Assembly: GCA_037893245.1 (NCBI GenBank)
Contig: JBAIAA010000516.1
Span: 186,001 to 250,000, forward strand
Origin: Crossaster papposus
Lineage: Eukaryota > Echinodermata > Asteroidea > Velatida > Solasteridae
Length of the DNA stretch: 64,000 nucleotides
Reading direction: 5' to 3'
Of this stretch, positions 23,989 to 31,299 are shown one piece after another (within the stretch, counting starts at the first letter, position 1; every line of letters begins with the position of its first letter). The notes under the pieces were generated by a model, which was not told where the DNA came from, ran no database searches, and saw only the letters and a program-made list of their open reading frames with translations. A program made the position numbers and the translations under genes.

Positions 23989-25180
23989 ATTGTTTTTAGC
24001 TGTCGTTCCTTCCGGCAACGTTAGAAAAGTTTACGTCCTTATAATTTAACAAACAGATATTTCATATATAAATAAACAAACACAATAACAAGGTGGCAAT
24101 TCGAAAGGTAGAAATAAGCTGAGGTAAATACCTATTTAAAATATCACTATCACAGTATCAGTCATATTACTTTCGATAGAGCCGCTGGGTATGGGGAGTA
24201 TCTATGTAATGCGTCTTTTGATATTTAGGTTGTAAGCGTGTTTAGAAGCTGAAAGCACGTGTCAAATTTATAAACGTCAACGTTTAATTGCTAAACACTA
24301 TCCACCATCGTGCTGCCGGGCATGGTTGGCATGGAGGCACGTTTTCAAGCTATTGGCGGGAAAGTTGTGTTTACCGGCTGAACTCGGCATTGGAAGTGTA
24401 CTTCGATGGTGTGAGGCGTTGTCAGAAGGTGTAAATGGTTTATTTAAACACGTAAACTTGTAAACACGAGTGAGTGCCTTTATGTCGAAGATATAGTCCA
24501 AATTCAACACAGGGCAATAACGAGATTGAACACATTGCCAAGTGGGCCTTGCTTAAATAATAAACTCTCGCATTTGAAATAAGCCACGGCTGTTACTATT
24601 GTAAACAGATTAATAAACAAATTATAAATTTGTGTAACGCAAGTACGTGTATTGTATTATAATGTTGTGGTTGCAAATTAAATAAAACATTCCTAGGTTG
24701 CCTAACTTGAACAAACTGGCATTTGTACATTCAGACATGGAGCTTGGATTCAGGGTGCCGAATTTAGAAACAGAGCTCTTAGTCTTAAGTAAAAGGACGC
24801 ACACTGCACATTGAACTTCCGTCATACGTAGACATCGCAGATTCGTAGAAATCGCAGTTCAGGTGGCGTCAAGGACATACTATCCTTATAAGCTTATAAG
24901 CAAATTTCTGTGGGTTTCTTTATCATGTTAAAGGAGTTCTGCAAAAGTGTTTAGAAAGGTCAAAAATCGCCTCTTTGTATTCTGGAACTGGTCGCCAGGA
25001 AGTCTAAAATGTAGGGCAGCACTTACGATCATTTAGGGGATCAGTCACTCAGATAATACACGGTGGTAACATATGTTTTGTGACATACTTGTAGGATTCC
25101 AAGGATGCCCTGCGCAGTTCAGAATCAACTTGCACTGGCATTGTCATGGTCTTATGTTGTGATTTAATAAGCACGTACAT
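23989..25180. other. AT-rich core sequence of copy 2, no gene recognised
   Basis: About 1.2 kb of largely AT-rich unique sequence. It contains a 16-bp perfect palindrome CTTATAAGCTTATAAG (24885-24900) and a 17-bp tandem duplication with two differences (24827-24843 and 24844-24860, CGTAGA-ATCGCAG). Two minus-strand frames of about 70 codons (24510-24298 and 24825-24622) are no longer than chance allows and match nothing I know. Confidence 0.4.
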
Positions 25181-25183
25181 TGA

Positions 25184-25429
25184 ATATTAGCGCCAAACGC
25201 GTTGTCCACTCTAGACAGATTAGTAAAGCGTGGTTTAACGTATGTATCTTTTACACCAAATAATCACTCTCGGGTAGGTCAGCCGGGTGATGTATGCATA
25301 GTACGTAATGCTTTCACCAGGGGATCCCAAGTTGGGAAAGATGCACTGAACCCCGTGATCGTGGAACAGTTTATTCAAAATAAGCTCGATTTAGTAAACA
25401 GACACATTCGGGACGGGGAAAAGCATTGA
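25184..25429 (+). other. exon-like open stretch, unidentified
   Basis: Eighty-one stop-free codons follow a TGA at 25181-25183 and end with TGA at 25427-25429. No ATG lies near the start, so this is not a complete gene. An AG at 25189-25190 could be an acceptor. The conceptual product is mixed hydrophilic and amphipathic with a charged C-terminus (...RHIRDGEKH), more protein-like than the neighbouring frames, but I recognise no domain. It is either a captured exon or chance. Confidence 0.22.
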
Positions 25430-25897
25430 AGTATCACACGTTACTCGCGTGAAAAGTTAAGTTCTCAAGCTGAGTGTGGGAAAAGAAATACCCAATCATA
25501 TTGGCGTACAACTTATACCAACTTTGCTATTTCCTTATTGACTAGACATCAAAAAAAGAAAGAAAGTATAACCCCCTAGAAACCGAATAACAACATTTTG
25601 GCTTTAATAGCGACATGGCAAATCAGGAGCACGCATTGCTTCAATTGATGTTAATGGAATGGAAAGAAAGCATGCTAACACATGTAAATGGTTAGATTAT
25701 AAAAGGAAGTTAATTGTTAGATTAGCAAATTAAGTTATCCACTTCTTAGGCGCATATAAATTCATACGACATGGAAATCACGTAATTGAGCTGACGTACT
25801 TTAGCAATTAAAGCAAACGAGAATTTGGAACAGACACCTGTTGAATATATGTTACTAAGAACGCAAAACTGGCTCAGATCTTGTGTATTCCTTTCAG

Positions 25898-26134
25898 CTG
25901 ATGGCGGAGGACATGTCTGAGTTGACGGCGACAGTCTCGATCTATCGGGAGAACAAAGGAAAGCGCCTGCTACTCATGAAGGCAGAACTTGAGAATGCCT
26001 CAATCAGCGGTGACATGGGTGGGGAAAGGAGGAGCAACTATCTGCAGGACCTTCACTTGGTCGGCATTATCACCCGGGCTGTACTATATATCACCCGTTT
26101 ATACTATAGCTTAGAAAGCGTACGTCACAAGTAA
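25898..26134 (+). other. exon-like open stretch after a pyrimidine-rich acceptor, unidentified
   Basis: GTGTATTCCTTTCAG ending at 25897 resembles a 3' splice acceptor. An open frame of 78 codons follows, with ATGs at 25901 and 25913, ending at TAA (26132-26134). The first part encodes an acidic/polar stretch (MAEDMSELTATVSIYREN...), the end is unrelated in character (ITRAVLYITRLYY). Joining the donor at 23644 directly to this acceptor would give a stop at once, so the two are not adjacent exons of one frame. Possible captured 3' exon; no family recognised. Confidence 0.25.
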
Positions 26135-26214
26135 ATATAGATTGTATTGCAAACCGCTTAACAAGTTGCAAAATAACAATGCTGCAGCTCGCTAATGATG
26201 TTGTTATCAGTCTA

Positions 26215-26440
26215 GGGCCGCGTTCGCATTGGACTTAATATTGTCAAATGTTACGGTACGAGATTGTCAAAGTTCACGGTGTTAAATCCTCCGCTAGAAG
26301 CTTGGGCCTGTAGATCTTACTGTTGCGGAGGGTAAAAATGGACAATTTGACAAATGAATGTTACCGCCTGTCCGCATTGGATTTAATTTGGTTCTCCGTA
26401 GGTTTTACCCAAAAAAAAAAAAGTCCAATGCGAACGCGGC
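26215..26440. mobile_element. MITE with 20-bp perfect terminal inverted repeats
   Basis: GCCGCGTTCGCATTGGACTT (26217-26236) is exactly inverted at 26421-26440. The element is about 226 bp, flanked by TA on both sides (26213-26214 and 26441-26442), a possible target duplication. The left end has two extra G residues before the repeat. A degenerate internal copy of the end (CCGCATTGGATTTAAT, from 26372) and an A run next to the right end are present. It has no coding capacity, so it is non-autonomous; the superfamily cannot be fixed from the ends alone. Confidence 0.8.
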
Positions 26441-26697
26441 TATGGTTGTCACTCACAGTTCTCACCTGCGAGCACAAGTACTTTATGTGAGACGGTATTT
26501 TTCTGTCAGTTGCAGATACGGACAGACTCATTGGGATTTTGCAGGGGCTGTGAAATCCTCACAATTTGATCAGGATAATTATTGTACTTATGCATCAAGA
26601 CTGTAACCGGAGTACCCCAATCTCCGGCAATGAAACATAACGAGAAACAACAAATAATAAAAAAAAAAAAAAAAAAAAAAAATGGTTTGGGTTTTGT
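26441..26697. other. short unassigned sequence ending in a poly-A run
   Basis: Unique sequence between the MITE and the conserved 5' segment of copy 2. It ends in AATAATAAAA leading to about 25 A residues (roughly 26659-26682) and a TGGTTTGGGTTTTG stretch. The A run could be the tail of a retroposed sequence or a simple repeat. No gene is visible. Confidence 0.4.
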
Positions 26698-27305
26698 TGG
26701 GGTTGTTTTTTCCCTCTGTGCCCGGGCTTGGCCAGGTGGTCACGAAAGGTGACCAGTTACCGTGGCCAGGCCTTGTCACGGGGTGTCCCGGGACGGGCCT
26801 CGAGACCCCGGGGACCACGGGGATCTCGGCGGAGTAACCATCCGCCGACTGGGCAGCTGACCCAACCTCGCTCAGTCCCGGGAATACCCATGGTAGTTAA
26901 TCGGGAATCTGTTGTTGGCATGCGTTTATAAGCCCCTTCTGGGGGAATACCTGTTAATAGAGTATCGAAGTCAATACGTCATCTTTTGGCTGTCAAAGTT
27001 ACTCAACCTTTTCCATGTGCTTTCGCAATGGACGTTTCAGTCGACTAGTATGACAACTGACGTCATACTTCGGTACTCTATTGCCTATCCACTGTTTAAA
27101 GTGGGCAAGTTTGAAGTTTACTGATATGTTTAGAAAAAGTTAACTGCTTAACAAAAACTAAAACCAGTGATTTTGTGGATGTAAGTTGCTAATGATAATA
27201 TTATGTGATACAATTATAGTGAACGAATAATTGAGACGTCCGACTTGAAAAATAAAAGTTTGGAGGCAAGGTCAACGAACTTTTGGATCGTGAGTCTTTG
27301 TACAA
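26698..27305 (-). repeat. 608-bp element 5' terminal segment, copy 2
   Basis: This is the twin of 29100-29707. Internal structures are a perfect hairpin TGGTCAC-GAAAG-GTGACCA (26737-26755), a hairpin AGTATGAC/GTCATACT with a 7-nt loop (27047-27069) that contains the palindrome TGACGTCA (27058-27065), and a 15-bp inverted repeat with one mismatch (26956-26970 with 27068-27082). Confidence 0.92.
26956..27082. other. imperfect inverted repeat within the element 5' segment
   Basis: AATAGAGTATCGAAG (26956-26970) pairs with CTTCGGTACTCTATT (27068-27082) with one mismatch, spanning 127 bp; the same pair lies at 29358-29372 and 29470-29484. Similarity continues inward (GAAGT..ACGTCA on both arms, with gaps). 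It could be the ends of a small element absorbed into the 5' segment, or a structural motif of the element. Confidence 0.55.
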
Positions 27306-27540
27306 GCTGTTTATGTGCGTAGAGGCATAAACTTAATTGTACAAGCCACGATACAGTCGAAATCGAAACGTACCAGTGTATCAATGTACCAAGCACGTCT
27401 GGAAATGTATACAATTGGGAAGGCGCATTCTTGGTGACCGACATCGCTCAGCGTGTGAGCGTGCGCTGGCTAGCGGGTGAATAACCGTAAGGTAACAATC
27501 GATCACTTGCTCCAAACAATTTTCGCTGGTCGGACGCTCT
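27306..27540 (-). repeat. 235-bp element 3' terminal segment, copy 1
   Basis: This appears identical to 22969-23203 (offset 4,337 bp). The match stops sharply after GGTCGGACGCTCT, where the cores begin. It carries the subterminal TTGTACAA (27337-27344) and the terminal hairpin. Confidence 0.92.
27309..27332 (-). terminator. 3'-terminal hairpin of copy 1, at the tandem junction
   Basis: This has the same stem and loop as the hairpin at 22972-22995. It sits 3 nt from the head-to-tail junction, where on the minus strand CAGC is joined directly to TTGTACAAAGAC. Confidence 0.65.
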
Positions 27541-27760
27541 CCCAACCCGCCCACCCCAAGTTAGAGTTTGGCGGGGATATCCCACAATAACAAAGCGCCC
27601 GTTGAAACGGGAGCCAAAAAGAGGGTTATACAAAATAATTGTTTTCACCTAGTTTTTATTCTATGCTAGTTTGTAGGTGTATGGAATGGTTGGTGTGAGA
27701 TTAGTACAAAACCACAATCAACTGGTTTATATAATTAATTGGACATATTGGTTAGTTGAG
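27541..27760. other. core of copy 1, unassigned left part
   Basis: Begins CCCAACCCGCCCACCCC immediately after the shared 3' segment and has no similarity that I can see to the core of copy 2. It includes GGCGGGGATATCCC and a later T/G-rich stretch. No coding or structural signal is recognised. Confidence 0.4.
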
Positions 27761-28356
27761 TGACCTATGGAGGGAAGAATTTTGTTGGTTCGTTTTCGGC
27801 TTGACAAGTGGTTCCCCCTAATAGGTCCTAGTTTTATGATTTGGTTTGTTGGTTTGGGCTTGATATGGTTGGTTGGTTTGGGCTTGATATACTGGGACCT
27901 ATGGGGGGAAGAATTTTGTTGATTCATTTTAGGCTTGACAGATGATTCCCCCAATGGGTCCTAGTTTGATGATTGGTTGGTTGGTTTGGGCTTGATATGG
28001 TTGGTTGGTTTGGGCTTGATATTGGTTGGTTGGTTTGGGCTTGATATTGGTTGGTTGGTTTGGGCTTGATATTGGTTGGTTGGTTTGGGCTTGATATTGG
28101 TTGGTTGGTTTGGGCTTGATATTGGTTGGTTGGTTTGGGCTTGATATTGGTTGGTTGGTTTGGGCTTGATATACTGGGACCTATGAGGGGAAGAATTTTG
28201 TTGGTTTGTGTTAGGCTTGACAAATGATTCCCCCTAATGGTTCCTAGTTTGATGATTTGGTTGGTTGGTTTGGGCTTGATATTGGTTGGTTGGTTTGGGC
28301 TTGTTATTGGTTGGTTGGTTTGGGCTTGATATTGGTTGGTTGGTTTGGGCTTGAAA
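27761..28356. repeat. nested minisatellite in the core of copy 1
   Basis: Three large units start at about 27761, 27893 and 28173, each with GACCTATG..GGAAGAATTTTGTTG, then GGCTTGACA, GATTCCCC and CCTAGTTT. Each then carries a run of 25-bp units built on GGTTGGTTGGTTTGGGCTTG plus ATATT, with 2, 8 and 4 copies respectively. The unit length of 25 (1 modulo 3) makes all minus-strand frames open and produces a repetitive Asn/Gln/Pro/Lys ORF that is not a gene. Internal tandem repeats are a known habit of Helentron-type elements. Confidence 0.9.
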
Positions 28357-28903
28357 TAGACGGTGTGCCTTCAGACGTCACGTGTTTGCATCTGTGTTCG
28401 GGTGTGCCCGGCTGTGGTGCGCGCGCGTCGTGTTTTGCTTGGGGGGCGACGTCGCGGGTCAGATCGCCTTTGAATTAGGTGACCTCTGATGTCGTCATTT
28501 GACTAGATTGTGTGGGGCGTGATGCGTGCGCGTGTTGCCGGGCGCATTTGGGAACGGATGTGGACAGGGGGCACATGGTCTATACACTTTTAATATTATG
28601 CCAATTGCACTGATCTACGGAGTTGTAACTTGGTTGCCACTGTAAGGTGGAGCCGGATGGGAATTTCCCCTTTTCTTTTTCCTCCCAAAAGGTTTTTTTG
28701 CGGGTTTTCGCCCATCTCGTAAATCAGAATTGGTTTTAGTGTATTGGAATCTTGTAAATATCCTTGTACATCTGTAAATATTTTGTAACTTTCTGTAAAT
28801 GTTGTTGTAATTTTGTGTACTGTTATTGTATTTAATGATGTGTGCAGGGCCCCAATACAAACCAGTTTTAAACTGGCTGGGCACACCCTGGGTAAAGAAA
28901 TGA
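28357..28903 (+). mobile_element. probable 5'-truncated LINE 3' end
   Basis: The stretch interrupts the minisatellite: the repeat stops at GGGCTTGAAATAG and its flanking motif resumes as CAGTCCCCCATTTGGGTCC at 28906. The 3' half has repeated TTTTGTAA/TCTGTAAAT motifs followed by GTGCAGGGCCCCAATACAAA, an AACCAGTTTTAAACTGG hairpin, GGGCACACCCTGG and GTAAAGAAA. From memory this resembles 3' UTRs of CR1/L2-like non-LTR retrotransposons of invertebrates; I could not search it. No reverse transcriptase remains. The 5' limit is uncertain. Confidence 0.4.
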
Positions 28904-29099
28904 CACAGTCCCCCATTTGGGTCCTGGTTTGATGATTACTGGTTGGTGGGTTTAAGCTTTGGTATCCCTGCCTTTGGGGCTAGGGAGGAAAGATGAATAA
29001 TAGTACTATTAACACTTAATTTGTCTCTATACCAGGACAATTAAAGTTAACTCTATTCATCGATTTTATGACCATCTCAAGGCAACTGGTATTGTCTGG
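28904..29099. other. core of copy 1, right remnant
   Basis: A degenerate remnant of the large minisatellite unit (28906-28953, CCCCCATTTGGGTCCTGGTTTGATGATT) is followed by about 145 bp of unassigned sequence up to the conserved 5' segment. No gene. Confidence 0.5.
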
Positions 29100-29707
29100 T
29101 GGGGTTGTTTTTTCCCTCTGTGCCCGGGCTTGGCCAGGTGGTCACGAAAGGTGACCAGTTACCGTGGCCAGGCCTTGTCACGGGGTGTCCCGGGACGGGC
29201 CTCGAGACCCCGGGGACCACGGGGATCTCGGCGGAGTAACCATCCGCCGACTGGGCAGCTGACCCAACCTCGCTCAGTCCCGGGAATACCCATGGTAGTT
29301 AATCGGGAATCTGTTGTTGGCATGCGTTTATAAGCCCCTTCTGGGGGAATACCTGTTAATAGAGTATCGAAGTCAATACGTCATCTTTTGGCTGTCAAAG
29401 TTACTCAACCTTTTCCATGTGCTTTCGCAATGGACGTTTCAGTCGACTAGTATGACAACTGACGTCATACTTCGGTACTCTATTGCCTATCCACTGTTTA
29501 AAGTGGGCAAGTTTGAAGTTTACTGATATGTTTAGAAAAAGTTAACTGCTTAACAAAAACTAAAACCAGTGATTTTGTGGATGTAAGTTGCTAATGATAA
29601 TATTATGTGATACAATTATAGTGAACGAATAATTGAGACGTCCGACTTGAAAAATAAAAGTTTGGAGGCAAGGTCAACGAACTTTTGGATCGTGAGTCTT
29701 TGTACAA
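29100..29707 (-). repeat. 608-bp element 5' terminal segment, copy 1
   Basis: This matches 26698-27305 at a constant offset of 2,402 bp; I found no difference or gap. The inner edge is TGGGGTTGTTTTTT, beyond which the two copies diverge. It contains a GC-rich 170-bp part and, nearer the terminus, an AT-richer part with several inverted repeats. Small ORFs of 67 and 70 codons on the plus strand are the same in both copies but look like no known protein. Confidence 0.92.
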
Positions 29708-31299
29708 TTAGCAATTTGACCCGGGGCATGCTTTGTTAATATTTTATTTCGATTTTCTGAAAATGTTAACGTTAACACACGCGTTTCAAATTCGCCATAG
29801 ATTTGTGCACACAATCCCCGCCCACAAATAAGGGCATGAAGGAAAGCATGCCCCTGGAAGGGTCTGGGTGTTAGGAGATAGAGGGGGGCCTCCAGGAATG
29901 GCAAAATTAGCAATTTGACCCGGGGCATGCTTTGTTAGTATTTTATTTCGATTTTCTGAAAATGTTAACGTTAACACACGCGTTTCAAATTCGCCATAGG
30001 TTTGTGCACACAATCCCCGCCCACAAATAATGGCATGAAGGAAAGCATGCACCGGGAAGGGGCTGGGTGTTAGGAGATAGAGGGGGGCCTCCAGGAATGG
30101 CAAAATTAGCAATTTGACCCGGGGCATGCTTTGTTAGTATTTTATTTCGATTTTCTGAAAATGTTAACGTTAACACACGCGTTTCAAATTCGCCAGAGGT
30201 TTGTGCACACAATCCCCGCCCACAAATAAGGGCATGAAGGAAAGCATGCCCCGGGAAGGGGCTGGGTGTTAGGAGATAGAGGGGTGCCTCCAGGAATGGC
30301 AAAATTAGCAATTTGACCCGGGGCATGCTTTGTTAGTATTTTATTTCGATTTTCTGAAAATTTTAACGTTAACACACGCGTTTCAAATTCGCCATAGGTT
30401 TGTGCACACAATCCCCGCCCACAAATAAGGGCATGAAGGAAAGCATGCCCCGGGAATGGGCTGGGTGTTAGGAGATAGAGGGGTGCCTCCAGGAATGGCA
30501 AAATTAGCAATTTGACCCGGGGCATGCTTTGTTAGTATTTTATTTCGATTTTCTGAAAATGTTAACGTTAACACACGCGTTTCAAATTCGCCATAGGTTT
30601 GTGCACACAATCCCCGCCCACAAATAAGGGCATGAAGGAAAGCATGCCCCGGGAAGGGGCTGGGTGTTAGGAGATAGAGGGGGGCCTCCAGGAATGGCAA
30701 AATTAGCAATTTGACCCGGGGCATGCTTTGTTAGTATTTTATTTCGATTTTCTGAAAATGTTAACGTTAACACACGCGTTTCAAATTCGCCATAGGTTTG
30801 TGCACACAATCCCCGCCCACAAATAAGGGCATGAAGGAAAGCATGCCCCGGGAAGGGGCTGGGTGTTAGGAGATAGAGGGGTGCCTCCAGGAATGGCAAA
30901 ATTAGCAATTTGACCCGGGGCATGCTTTGTTAGTATTTTATTTCGATTTTCTGAAAATGTTAACGTTAACACACGCGTTTCAAATTCGCCATAGGTTTGT
31001 GCACACAATCCCCGCCCACAAATAAGGGCATGAAGGAAAGCATGCCCCGGGAAGGGGCTGGGTGTTAGGAGATAGAGGGGGGCCTCCAGGAATGGCAAAA
31101 TTAGCAATTTGACCCGGGGCATGCTTTGTTAGTATTTTATTTCGATTTTCTGAAAATATTAACGTTAACACACGCATTTCAAATTCGCCATAGGTTTGTG
31201 CACACAATCCCCGCCCACAAATAAGGGCATGAAGGAAAGCATGCCCCGGGAAGGGCCTGGGTGTTAGGAGATAGAGGGGGGCCTCCAGGAATGGCAAAA

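Larger units (their letters stand above)
22969..27305 (-). mobile_element. non-autonomous Helentron/Helitron2-like element, copy 2 (4,337 bp)
   Basis: This element lies directly downstream of copy 1 on the minus strand, starting at 27305 with TTGTACAAAGACTCAC and ending at 22969 with CATAAACAGC, against satellite TTTTGCC. Its outer segments (26698-27305 and 22969-23203) appear identical to those of copy 1, but its 3.5-kb core (23204-26697) is unrelated to copy 1's core. The core contains a MITE, a direct-repeat-bounded 257-bp segment, a run of about 25 A residues near 26659-26682 beside the 5' segment, and short exon-like stretches on the plus strand. Cargo swapping between conserved ends is typical of gene-capturing Helitrons. 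No transposase or Rep-helicase is visible. Confidence 0.72.
27306..29707 (-). mobile_element. non-autonomous Helentron/Helitron2-like element, copy 1 (2,402 bp)
   Basis: On the minus strand the element starts at 29707 with TTGTACAAAGACTCAC and ends at 27306 with ...CATAAACAGC. TTGTACAA recurs 3' subterminally (27337-27344) and, read on the plus strand, is followed by CACGAT, as at the 5' end. A hairpin with a GTTTATG/CATAAAC stem (27309-27332) lies 3 nt from the 3' end. This arrangement (terminal 5' repeat, inverted subterminal 3' repeat, then a hairpin, no target-site duplication) is the known signature of Helitron2/Helentron rolling-circle elements. No Rep/helicase reading frame is present, so it would depend on a partner. 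Its 608-bp 5' and 235-bp 3' segments are repeated in copy 2. The core at 27541-29099 holds a nested minisatellite and a probable LINE fragment. It joins copy 2 head-to-tail at 27305/27306. Alternative: an unclassified element sharing these ends. Confidence 0.72.

Noticed and set aside
24298-24825. Minus-strand frames of 70 and 67 codons in the AT-rich core
   Set aside because: The length is within chance expectation, and I see no splice context or family resemblance.
26728-27124. 67- and 70-codon plus-strand frames present in both copies of the element 5' segment
   Set aside because: Their identity follows from the DNA duplication; start codons and composition show no sign of a real protein.
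27924-28223. 99-codon Asn/Pro/Lys/Gln-rich frame on the minus strand
   Set aside because: A 25-bp tandem repeat without stops in any minus-strand frame; the peptide cycles through the three frames of one unit.
22969-29707. LTR retrotransposon with the 608-bp or 235-bp repeats as LTRs
   Set aside because: The repeats lie in the order 235-core-608/235-core-608, not as one repeat flanking a core. There is no TG...CA end, primer-binding site, polypurine tract, gag/pol or target duplication.
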